From Alkalibacillus silvisoli (GTDB lineage: Bacteria; Bacillota; Bacilli; Bacillales; Alkalibacillaceae): a stretch of 64,000 nucleotides of DNA. Positions 16,480-24,014 of the stretch are shown one piece after another (position 1 is the stretch's first letter; each line of letters starts with the position of its first letter). A program made the position numbers and the translations under genes. The stretch is from the NCBI RefSeq assembly GCF_039521975.1, contig NZ_BAAACZ010000019.1:1-64000 (forward strand). The letters are read 5' to 3'. The notes beneath the pieces were generated by a model, which worked only from the letters and a program-made list of their open reading frames with translations, made no database searches and was not told where the DNA came from.

Positions 16480-17298
16480 TTATTTTTCATCAAAATAGTT
16501 GCCTGGGACTATTTTGATCGCTTCGGTACGCTCATCGACTTCTTGGATTTTTAATAATGAAATATAATCATCAACACGTCTTTCTTCATCTTCATCCTCT
16601 GCCTCAGCTAAAACACCAATGCCTTTAACTGTTGCATTAAACTCTTCCATCAAATTTTCCATTCCTTTTATTGTACCGCCAGCTTTCATAAAATCATCAA
16701 CTAGTAATACGTTAGAGCCTTCTGGAATACTCCTTTTAGCCAGTGCCATTGTTTGGATTTTCCGTGATGAACCTGACACATAATTGATGCTAACAGTAGA
16801 GCCTTCTGTCACTTTAGGATCTCTTCTAATAATAACAATTGGGACATTTAACACTTCTGCAATAGCATAAGCTAAAGGGATTCCCTTTGTAGCTACCGTC
16901 ACAATATAATCAACTTCTATATCTCTAAACGTTGCTCCGAATACTTTGCCGATTTGACGAACATAATTGTTATCGCCTAACACATCACTCATATAAATAT
17001 AGCCACCCGGTAAAATGCGCTCAGCATCTTCTAGCACTTTAATTAACTGTTCAATAAAATAACGACCATTATTAAAGTCGTAATCTGGAATATATCTCAC
17101 TCCGCCTGTCGCACCTGCAGTTGTTTCGATTCTTCCAACCCCTAATGACTGAAACATCTCATCGATAATATCAATATCTTCACTAACAGATGATTTGGCT
17201 GCTTCAAACGTATCAACAAAATACGGTAAAGAGATTAACTTCCTAGGGTTTTCTTTAAAATGGTACGTCATTGCCACAATTCTTTCACTACGTTTCAT
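16480..17298 (-). CDS. purR: purine operon repressor PurR
   Basis: 272 aa. The N-terminal winged helix (1-75, MKRSERIVAMTYHFKENPRK) is followed by a phosphoribosyltransferase-type domain with the PRPP loop VLLVDDFMKAGGTIKGM near residue 205. PurR represses purine genes in Bacillus and is released by PRPP; the domain binds PRPP without catalysis. The ATG at 17298 has GAGGTG seven bases upstream; the GTG at 17307 overlaps that site. The gene follows ispE by 65 bases, as in B. subtilis. Confidence 0.96.
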   Translation of the reverse strand: MKRSERIVAMTYHFKENPRKLISLPYFVDTFEAAKSSVSEDIDIIDEMFQSLGVGRIETTAGATGGVRYIPDYDFNNGRYFIEQLIKVLEDAERILPGGYIYMSDVLGDNNYVRQIGKVFGATFRDIEVDYIVTVATKGIPLAYAIAEVLNVPIVIIRRDPKVTEGSTVSINYVSGSSRKIQTMALAKRSIPEGSNVLLVDDFMKAGGTIKGMENLMEEFNATVKGIGVLAEAEDEDEERRVDDYISLLKIQEVDERTEAIKIVPGNYFDEK

Positions 17299-17363
17299 AT
17301 AATACACCTCAAAAACCGAATATTACACTATAATATATCATGAATTATTTGTAATTACTACAT

Positions 17364-18212
17364 TTAACGCAATGAATGAACAATATACACTTCTTGACAA
17401 AAACCTTTTAAGCTATTGTATATACGGTCAGCCTTTGATTCCTGCTTTACTAACGCATAAACTGTAGGCCCACTACCACTCATTAACACGCCATCAGCTT
17501 CTGCGTTAACCATTTGTTCTTTTATTTGAGGAATTTCTTTATGCATACTAACTGTAATGGGCTCCAAAACATTTTCTAAACGGTCACAGACACTACTAAA
17601 ATCCTGATTGTTTAATGCTTTTATAACTTTTTTTGTGTGTGGATGCTTCATGCGTTCAAAGTTAACCCGATCATAAACCTCTTTTGTGGACACTCCAATA
17701 TTAGGTTTTGCTAGTACGACATAACATGGAGGTAAGGGAGGTAAGGGATCTAAAACCTCTCCACGCCCTGTTGCTAATTGAGTTCCACCTTGAATACAAA
17801 ACGGAACATCAGACCCTATTTGTTCTGCCATTTTCTCCATTTCACGATTCGTTAAGTTGGTTGTGAATAGGCGGTTTAATCCTCTAATCGTTGCAGCAGC
17901 GTCACTACTTCCACCAGCTAAACCGGCTGCAACAGGGATATTTTTATCAATTTCAATTTTGACACCAGATTTAATACCGCAATACTCTTTAAATACTTGT
18001 GCAGCTTGATATGCTAAGTTACGGTGATCATCAGGAACAAATCGATTTTCTGAATCAATGACAACCTTATTAACGTTTAAACATTCAAAGCCTAAACGAT
18101 CAGACAAATCGACTGTCGTCATCACCATCTCTACTTCATGATAACCGTCATCTCTTTTATATAAAACATCTAATGTTAAGTTAATTTTGGCGGGCGCCTT
18201 CTCATAAATCAA
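17364..18212 (-). CDS. ispE: 4-diphosphocytidyl-2-C-methyl-D-erythritol kinase
   Basis: 282 aa GHMP kinase of the MEP isoprenoid pathway. APAKINLTLDVLYKRDDGYHEV at the N-terminus, the ATP loop PVAAGLAGGSSDAAATIRGL near residue 95, and VLMSGSGPTVYALV near 240 are all present. The start is a TTG at 18212 with AGGTGA upstream, reading MIYEKAPAKIN, in line with relatives. It precedes purR in the same orientation and follows sspF across a terminator. Confidence 0.95.
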   Translation of the reverse strand: MIYEKAPAKINLTLDVLYKRDDGYHEVEMVMTTVDLSDRLGFECLNVNKVVIDSENRFVPDDHRNLAYQAAQVFKEYCGIKSGVKIEIDKNIPVAAGLAGGSSDAAATIRGLNRLFTTNLTNREMEKMAEQIGSDVPFCIQGGTQLATGRGEVLDPLPPLPPCYVVLAKPNIGVSTKEVYDRVNFERMKHPHTKKVIKALNNQDFSSVCDRLENVLEPITVSMHKEIPQIKEQMVNAEADGVLMSGSGPTVYALVKQESKADRIYNSLKGFCQEVYIVHSLR

Positions 18213-18338
18213 TGTCTTTCACCTACTGTTTTTATTGTCACCGTGATTGTATCATAAACCTATCCCATTCGCTCAAATAATTTCAACGTCCTTAAGGCTA
18301 CCAACTGTACTAAGAACACAGTCCAATTATATATAAAA

Positions 18339-18368
18339 AAAGCAGGCCTTATAAAAGACCTACTTTAA
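18339..18368 (-). terminator. terminator of sspF
   Basis: AAAGCAGGCCTT / AAGACCTACTTT (12 bp with two G-U pairs), followed on the minus strand by TTTTTTTATATA. Confidence 0.7.
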
Positions 18369-18379
18369 AAATGTCCAAC

Positions 18380-18559
18380 TTAACGTTGGTCCTTTTCCAT
18401 TTGTTCTTGTGCCATCTCAACTGCTCTTTTTACCATGTTACCTGCATCACGAGATTTAATCCCGCCCCAACCTTCTCTTTGTACAGTGTCGTAAAAACCT
18501 AATTCCTTTGCGACCTCTTCTTTGAAACGATCAGACATAACTTTACGCCTTCGACTCAA
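18380..18559 (-). CDS. sspF: small acid-soluble spore protein SspF (alpha/beta-type)
   Basis: 59 aa. From the TTG at 18559 it reads MSRRRKVMSDRF, then KEEVAKELGFYDTVQREGWG and IKSRDAGNMVKRAVEMA, which aligns with B. subtilis SspF over its whole length (61 aa). These proteins coat and protect spore DNA. GAAGGGG lies ten bases before the TTG; the internal ATG at 18538 would lose the conserved basic start. The ELGFYD and GxIxxRxxGNMVKR blocks are complete. Its place between veg and ispE is conserved. Confidence 0.92.
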   Translation of the reverse strand: MSRRRKVMSDRFKEEVAKELGFYDTVQREGWGGIKSRDAGNMVKRAVEMAQEQMEKDQR

Positions 18560-18684
18560 CGGATCACAACCCCTTCTGTCATTTATTACGACACGCTTAT
18601 TATATGTACTTCTTGAGAATTCGAAACATGGAAAGTGTTGAGGATGTTAGCAAAAAGAAGTAATGCAGTAGAAGCTACCGCGAA

Positions 18685-18939
18685 TTAAGCCATCTTGGTG
18701 ATTTCGTCTGTGAAGGTAATTTTGACCGTTTCAGTCAAAACATCAGCGTAACTGTAAGATACACGTTCAAACGAATGCTCGTCTTGATCGAGTTCAACAA
18801 TGAAAACCGATGGATAGGTTTCAGATAATATGCCACAACGTTCAATTGTTTTGCGACGTCCACCGTTAGCTTCTAAGGTTAAACGTTGACCAATCTTTAC
18901 ATCTAATGCTTGTTTAATTTCACCCAATGTTTTTCCCAT
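18685..18939 (-). CDS. veg: Veg protein (biofilm-related, DUF1021)
   Basis: 84 aa. MGKTLGEIKQALDVKIGQRLTLEANGGRRKTIERCGIL is the Veg signature; B. subtilis Veg is 86 aa and influences biofilm formation through SinR. The ATG at 18939 with GGTGGAG four bases upstream is the start; the frame extends to 18990 but that part overlaps a promoter. Two strong sigma-A promoters lie directly upstream. The gene sits in the conserved order yabG-veg-sspF. Confidence 0.93.
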   Translation of the reverse strand: MGKTLGEIKQALDVKIGQRLTLEANGGRRKTIERCGILSETYPSVFIVELDQDEHSFERVSYSYADVLTETVKITFTDEITKMA

Positions 18940-18961
18940 TAGACTCCACCTCACTGTTAAT

Positions 18962-18990
18962 AATATACCATATACCGGCTGATAAGTCAA
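18962..18990 (-). promoter_or_regulatory. veg promoter, proximal
   Basis: Minus strand TTGACT (18985-18990), 17 bases, TATATT (18962-18967). Transcription would start about 17 bases before the veg ATG. Confidence 0.65.
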
Positions 18991-18999
18991 AAATTTTTC

Positions 19000-19029
19000 A
19001 TTATAACAATATACTCGCTACAATGTCAA
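19000..19029 (-). promoter_or_regulatory. veg promoter, distal, consensus sigma-A
   Basis: Minus strand TTGACA (19024-19029), 18 bases, TATAAT (19000-19005). Both hexamers are perfect consensus, as expected for veg, one of the strongest vegetative promoters in Bacillus. Confidence 0.8.
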
Positions 19030-19120
19030 CAATATATCTAATCCTTTTCTTAACATTACCTAAATAGAGGAATTCATACATTAATAGACATTATTCGATT
19101 CTGACTTTTCGCCAAAAAGA

Positions 19121-19148
19121 AAAACACCGCGCAGTCACGCCGTGTTTT
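19121..19148 (-). terminator. terminator of yabG
   Basis: Inverted repeat AAAACACCGCG / CGCCGTGTTTT with one mismatch, followed on the minus strand by TTCTTTTT. It isolates yabG from the veg promoters. Confidence 0.55.
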
Positions 19149-19156
19149 AATAAAAT

Positions 19157-20050
19157 TTATTCATCATCTTTGACTTTTTCATTTGTAATGGGTAAACCTT
19201 TCAAATAAGGTAAACCGATTCGAAATAAACCACGTGTCTCTATGCCACCAATCCCTTTTTCTCGTGTTATTGTTTTATTTATAACGTCATAAAGATCGAC
19301 TTTCTCCATGAAAGAGGTATAACCAATTTTAGCAATGACATAAACAGGGTCTAATGCGTGAATATTAATTCGTGTAGGAGAACTTGCAAAATTAGCACCA
19401 GCTTTAATAAGGGATTCAAAATGTGACTGACAAGCCCCAGCAAATATAACGAGCTGATCTAAACTAGGCTCCACTTTTCTTGCTTCTCTCACCGCTTCAA
19501 CAAAAAATTTGCTATTACGATAAGCCCTTATATCGTTTTCTTCACCTTTTTGTTTCGAATATGAATCATGACCAGTAAGAACTAATATATCTGGCTGAAC
19601 CTTCTCCATTAATTCACGGACCTTAAGTGGCATTTCAGCTTCTTCAACATGAATGCCATGAACTTGTAAGCCAAGTCGTTTATATAACATCACACACTTC
19701 TTTAAAAATAATGCATCACCATCGATGTGAAGGACTTTAGGGCACAGCTGAAACTGAGCCACTTCTTCTTCTTTAGCTGATGTTGGCTTTGCATAATCTC
19801 GAAAGGACCGCAAATAATAATCTTGCCTAAACATACGATAAGATGTAGCTTCCTTTTGACGGACCTGTTGTTCAATCTTGTGTCTTTCTTCATTTTTAAC
19901 ACGTCTTAAGTCATCCAATGGTGCATCTGCTTCTAAACGAAAGTTCTCACCAAAAATGACAGCTTGATTGTTATACGTTTTTTGAATTCGAAATAACAAA
20001 TCATGTCCATAAGAATGACGTGTTACAATTTGACCTTTATGCCAACTCAT
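19157..20050 (-). CDS. yabG: sporulation-specific protease YabG
   Basis: 297 aa, near the usual length. YabG processes spore coat proteins and helps cross-linking (B. subtilis knowledge). The core VLHIDGDALFLKKCVMLYKRLGLQVHGIHV, the VLTGHDSYSKQKG segment and the IFAGACQSHFESLIKAGANFASSPTRINIHALDPV block with His and Cys are conserved. The ATG at 20050 with AAGGGAG seven bases upstream begins MSWHKGQIV; a GTG at 20068 is less likely. Confidence 0.93.
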   Translation of the reverse strand: MSWHKGQIVTRHSYGHDLLFRIQKTYNNQAVIFGENFRLEADAPLDDLRRVKNEERHKIEQQVRQKEATSYRMFRQDYYLRSFRDYAKPTSAKEEEVAQFQLCPKVLHIDGDALFLKKCVMLYKRLGLQVHGIHVEEAEMPLKVRELMEKVQPDILVLTGHDSYSKQKGEENDIRAYRNSKFFVEAVREARKVEPSLDQLVIFAGACQSHFESLIKAGANFASSPTRINIHALDPVYVIAKIGYTSFMEKVDLYDVINKTITREKGIGGIETRGLFRIGLPYLKGLPITNEKVKDDE

Positions 20051-20181
20051 CTCCGTTCTCCCTTTCACTTATTTCCTTCTCTTAATAAAGTATTGTTGAA
20101 AGAACAGAGTGTGCATTCGCCTCCTAATCTAAATTGATTTAGTTTGAGGATTTTGTCCTAACCTCTTTTTAAGATACTTAC

Positions 20182-21057
20182 TTACCTAGCCAACTGTCGA
20201 TCAAAGGCGTCTGCTAACTTTGCAAACTCTTCTAATGTTAATGATTCACCTCGACGTGATGGCTCTATATTCGCCTCATTAAAAACTCGTCCTAACCTTT
20301 CAGTATCCAATTTATCTTCAAAAGCTCGTTTTAAATTATTTTTCAACGTTTTACGCCTCTGGCCGAAGCTTGCTTGAACGACTTCAAAATACAGGTCTTC
20401 ATTTTCAACTTGAATATAAGGTTCTCGACGGACAGTTAACTGTAATATAGCTGAATCAACATTGGGCTGTGGAATAAAACAAGTTTTAGGCACATTCATA
20501 ACGACTTTTGACGTTGTATAATATTGAACTGCTATAGATAACGATCCATAATCTTTCGTATTTGCATCAGCTGACATTCTAGCTGCCACTTCCTTTTGCA
20601 TCATAACGGTTATTGAATCAATCGGTAAATGACTAGATAATAACTTCATTAAAATCGGGGTTGTAATGTAATACGGCAAATTAGCCACTACTTGAACAGA
20701 CTGACCTTGTTGAACATTTTCTTCAATAAATGCTTCTAAATCAACTTCTAAAATATCTTGATTAATTACAGTTACGTTATCATACGGAGCTAGCGTATCC
20801 TCTAACACTTCAATTAAGCGGCCGTCGATTTCAAATGCATAAACGTGTTGGGCTTGTTTTGCTAATTGTTCTGTTAATGCTCCGATCCCAGGTCCAATTT
20901 CAATGACTATACTCTTATCATCTACATTTGCTTTCGATACGATATTCTCTAGTATATTTACATCAATTAAGAAATTTTGACCTAGGCTTTTCTTAAATGA
21001 TAAATTGTGCCTTTCCATAATCGCTTTTGTTCTTGTAATTGTTGCTATTGGCTTCAT
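20182..21057 (-). CDS. ksgA: 16S rRNA (A1518/A1519-N6) dimethyltransferase
   Basis: 291 aa SAM-dependent methylase (RsmA). FKKSLGQNFLID, the SAM motif VIEIGPGIGALTEQL, and the NLPYYI catalytic motif IV are all visible. It dimethylates two adenosines near the 3' end of 16S rRNA late in 30S assembly. The first codons overlap the end of rnmV by four bases, so the pair is translationally coupled, as in B. subtilis. Confidence 0.97.
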   Translation of the reverse strand: MKPIATITRTKAIMERHNLSFKKSLGQNFLIDVNILENIVSKANVDDKSIVIEIGPGIGALTEQLAKQAQHVYAFEIDGRLIEVLEDTLAPYDNVTVINQDILEVDLEAFIEENVQQGQSVQVVANLPYYITTPILMKLLSSHLPIDSITVMMQKEVAARMSADANTKDYGSLSIAVQYYTTSKVVMNVPKTCFIPQPNVDSAILQLTVRREPYIQVENEDLYFEVVQASFGQRRKTLKNNLKRAFEDKLDTERLGRVFNEANIEPSRRGESLTLEEFAKLADAFDRQLAR

Positions 21058-21617
21058 TCACTATTCCGCTCCTCTGCCAAAATTTCTACCATAACAGTTT
21101 TAAAAGTTTTAAGGTCTATTTGAAACATGTTTAAGCGTTTTTCTAATTGTTTAGCATTCGCATAACCAATCTTTAATCGATCACCTAAAAACTCACGTCT
21201 AGTTTTAGCTTTAGACCCACCCATTAATCCATATTGAACTAAATAGGGCCGCCAGTCTATTTCATCATAAGAACCTTCTCTCACTTCATATACAGCCTCT
21301 AACGCGCGTTTCAAATCATCTATTTTAGCATGCTCAACTCCTAAACCTCTTTTACCCTTAGCTTGTCCTTTTGGTAAGAAAGCATGTTTACACCCAGAGA
21401 CATGTTCATCAATAATTCGGCGTATTCGTTCGCCTGGATAATCTGGGTCAGTAAAAATAATCACACCACGCTTTTCTTTAGCATGCCTGATTTGTTCAAT
21501 CGTCTTGTCATTAATCGCTGAACCGTTTGTCTCGATCGTATCAGCGTCGACAGCAAGCTTCACTCTTACTGTATCATCCTTACCTTCTACGACAATGACC
21601 TCATTAATTTCCATCAT
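21054..21617 (-). CDS. rnmV: ribonuclease M5
   Basis: 187 aa. N-terminal Toprim domain (1-95): IVVEGKDDTVRVKLAV with the catalytic Glu, IFTDPDYPGERIRRII with the DxD motif. RNase M5 matures 5S rRNA with help of L18. The C-terminal DUF4093 region (KAKTRREFLGDRLKIGYANAKQLEKRLNMF) is typical. Two ATG codons in a row begin the gene. It follows rpfB by 106 bases across a terminator. Confidence 0.95.
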   Translation of the reverse strand: MMEINEVIVVEGKDDTVRVKLAVDADTIETNGSAINDKTIEQIRHAKEKRGVIIFTDPDYPGERIRRIIDEHVSGCKHAFLPKGQAKGKRGLGVEHAKIDDLKRALEAVYEVREGSYDEIDWRPYLVQYGLMGGSKAKTRREFLGDRLKIGYANAKQLEKRLNMFQIDLKTFKTVMVEILAEERNSE

Positions 21618-21659
21618 TAGCTTCCTTCCTTACACTTACATGAGCTTATAATAAATAAA

Positions 21660-21707
21660 AAAGATAACCCTTTTACTATACGTTATAAGTATAGCAGGGT
21701 TATCTTT
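21660..21707 (-). terminator. terminator of rpfB
   Basis: Long hairpin: AAGATAACCCT / AGGGTTATCTT (21661-21671, 21696-21706), with an inner ACTATA...TATAGC extension, followed on the minus strand by TTTTTATTTATT. Confidence 0.75.
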
Positions 21708-21723
21708 AAATCGAAAAAGATTG

Positions 21724-22965
21724 TTAGTCAATTACACGAACTTGAACTGTTCTGAAACCCCAATTCATCGCTTCTGATTGTGAGTCAACTAATATATCAA
21801 TTTTATTTCCAACAATGGCTCCACCAGTATCTAATGCAATTGCAGTAAATGTTTCATTTGGTGTTTTGACTTCAACAGTTGAGTATAATGGAATGACATT
21901 AGGATCAACAGCAACAATTCTCATACCATCATAATGAATTGAGTTGGTAACATCGACTCCAGTAGCTGTTTGACCAGTACAACCAGACGAGCAATTAGCT
22001 GTATACTTCGTTGATGTGAACTCTTTAAACTCACCTGATGAAGACGAAGCTAATTGAACTTCTTGTTGTTCTTGTTGTTGTTCTTGTTGTTGTTCTTCCT
22101 TCGTACCTTCAGCAACAACACGATCAACACTCTCTTCAACAACTTCCTCATCAACTAATTCGCGCGAAACAACTTCACCGTTTTCTTTTACAACTTCATA
22201 TTCCTGCACTATTTTACCTTCTTCACCTGGTTCGACAACTTCACTTTCCCCGCGCAGAATTGAATCATCATCACGTGTTTCTGTGTCATAAGGAACATTT
22301 TCTTCTACTGTTTCATAGTCTATAGACACACGAATAATTTCAATTGAGCGTTGGTCTCTAACCATTTGCGACGGTTCTACATTTAATTTGTCATGCTCTT
22401 TTAACTCAATCCCTTCCTGGTTGAGTAAGCTTTGAACCGTTTGGTTATGGACTATCTTAGATGTTTCTTCTCCACCATCTACAATTTCCACTTCAAATGC
22501 TGTACTAATAGCAATATGCATCTGATCTTGTATAGAATCTTCTAATGAAACCGACATTTGGTCATACTCTGTAAAATCTATATCTTGTTCTTCAAAAAAG
22601 TCTTTTACTGTATTTTCAGTTGTATAGTAATGGTCTGTATATTCATCTGTCGTTACAATAACTTCTCTTGCCTGATTTAATGTGATATCCATACCATCTG
22701 TAATTTCTGAATCGACATCCACTGATAGATGATCATGTTCTCCAACTTCAATCTCAAGTTCATCTAACAGCTCATCTACCGTGTCTGCTGTTGTAACAAT
22801 TGATTGCTCTTCTTCGTCTAATACAATAGTTACCTCAGCCCTCATAGAATCATAGACAAAAAAAGTAATTGAGGCTAAAACTAAAATGCTTGCGAACAAG
22901 GTGAGGGCTATTTGCTTAAAGCCAAAGCGATTTAGACCCTTTTTCGCCTGTTCTGAACTTGCCAT
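21724..22965 (-). CDS. rpfB: cell-wall resuscitation-promoting factor homologue YabE (DUF348, G5, 3D domains)
   Basis: 413 aa. Signal anchor (about 13-36), three ubiquitin-like DUF348 repeats (38-205), a G5 domain (210-285), a Gln/Glu linker (EEQQQEQQQEQQEVQ) and a C-terminal 3D domain (320-413) with VAVDPNVIPLYSTV and ALDTGGAIVGNKIDI, which carries the three conserved Asp of the MltA-like lytic fold. It is a Stationary-phase survival/YabE protein, likely a wall lytic enzyme. The ATG at 22965 has GAGGAGGC; the frame extends to 22989. The linker is encoded by a GTTGTTCTT-type short tandem repeat (22059-22101). Confidence 0.9.
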   Translation of the reverse strand: MASSEQAKKGLNRFGFKQIALTLFASILVLASITFFVYDSMRAEVTIVLDEEEQSIVTTADTVDELLDELEIEVGEHDHLSVDVDSEITDGMDITLNQAREVIVTTDEYTDHYYTTENTVKDFFEEQDIDFTEYDQMSVSLEDSIQDQMHIAISTAFEVEIVDGGEETSKIVHNQTVQSLLNQEGIELKEHDKLNVEPSQMVRDQRSIEIIRVSIDYETVEENVPYDTETRDDDSILRGESEVVEPGEEGKIVQEYEVVKENGEVVSRELVDEEVVEESVDRVVAEGTKEEQQQEQQQEQQEVQLASSSSGEFKEFTSTKYTANCSSGCTGQTATGVDVTNSIHYDGMRIVAVDPNVIPLYSTVEVKTPNETFTAIALDTGGAIVGNKIDILVDSQSEAMNWGFRTVQVRVID

Positions 22966-23174
22966 AAAAAATGCCTCCTCTGTACGCACTCGATTATAGG
23001 CACCTAGTAGATATAAGTCAAATAAAATTTAGTTAAAAGAACATTACATGTTTATTACAAGTAATCCCTTTGCCATAGAATACTAGACTTAAGCAGGTAC
23101 CTACATGCCATCATAACCAAAACAGGCCACTCTTATACGTACGTGCATGAGACATTTTTATGAATGCATTTAAA

Positions 23175-23939
23175 CTAGATTTTAAATAATTCCTTTGCAT
23201 TTTGATTGGTTTGTCTTGCCACTTCCCCTACTGATAAATCCTTTAATTCTGCTATTTTTTCTGCCACTAACTTAACATATGCTGGTTCATTTCGTTTTCC
23301 ACGATTAGGATGAGGCGCTAAAAATGGACAATCTGTTTCAATTAGCAACTTGTCAATCGGTATTTCTTGCGCTACAATCTTTGGGGCTTTCGCGTTTTTA
23401 AACGTAACAGGCCCACCTAATGAGATATAAAAGCCCATGTCCAAGCAAGCTTTAGCATATGATACATCATCATTATAGCAATGCATAATGCCTCCAACTT
23501 CTTCTGCATTTTCTTCTTGTAAAATATCTACAATATCTGCTGTCGCCTCACGATTATGAATAATAATTGGCATATTAACACGTTTAGCTAAATTAATCTG
23601 TTTACGAAACACTTCTTTTTGGACAGATTTTGGTGAACGGTCCCAATGATAATCAAGACCCATCTCACCTATAGCGACTACTTTTTCATGAGAGCTTAAC
23701 TCTTCAATCCATGTTAAGTCTTTATCTTGCATATCAACAGCATCGACTGGATGCCAACCAACTGCTGCGTAAATAAAATCATACTGTTCAGCAATCTCTA
23801 TTGCTAATGGAATTGTTCCTCGATCAAAGCCAACGACGACCATGTGAGTAACACCTTCACCAAGTGCTCTTTGTATCACCTCATCACGATCTTCCATAAA
23901 TTGATCGGCATTTAAATGGACGTGTGTATCAAATAACAT
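23175..23939 (-). CDS. tatD: TatD-family deoxyribonuclease
   Basis: 254 aa metal-dependent hydrolase (YabD). MLFDTHVHLNADQF gives the HxH motif, AIGEMGLDYHW the Glu, IIHNREA and IMHCYN the later His ligands, and LIETDCPFLAPHPNRGKRNEP the final Asp block. TatD enzymes are 3'-5' exonucleases implicated in DNA repair and quality control. The ATG at 23939 has AAGGAG nine bases upstream; the frame opens at 23966. The order metG-tatD-rpfB matches B. subtilis. The 235 bases before rpfB (22966-23174) show nothing clear. Confidence 0.95.
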   Translation of the reverse strand: MLFDTHVHLNADQFMEDRDEVIQRALGEGVTHMVVVGFDRGTIPLAIEIAEQYDFIYAAVGWHPVDAVDMQDKDLTWIEELSSHEKVVAIGEMGLDYHWDRSPKSVQKEVFRKQINLAKRVNMPIIIHNREATADIVDILQEENAEEVGGIMHCYNDDVSYAKACLDMGFYISLGGPVTFKNAKAPKIVAQEIPIDKLLIETDCPFLAPHPNRGKRNEPAYVKLVAEKIAELKDLSVGEVARQTNQNAKELFKI

Positions 23940-23971
23940 AAATAATCGCTCCTTAACTGGGTTCACAAAAC

Positions 23972-24003
23972 AAAAGGGAACGTATTTGTAAGCGTCCCCT
24001 TTT
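23972..24003 (-). terminator. terminator of metG
   Basis: AAAAGGGAACG / CGTCCCCTTTT (11 bp with one G-U), loop of ten bases, followed on the minus strand by GTTTTG. Confidence 0.65.
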
Positions 24004-24014
24004 TGTTTATAGTT

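Noticed and set aside
22038..22325. Plus-strand Leu/Val/His-rich frame opposite rpfB
   Set aside because: A reflection of the tandem repeat on the opposite strand.
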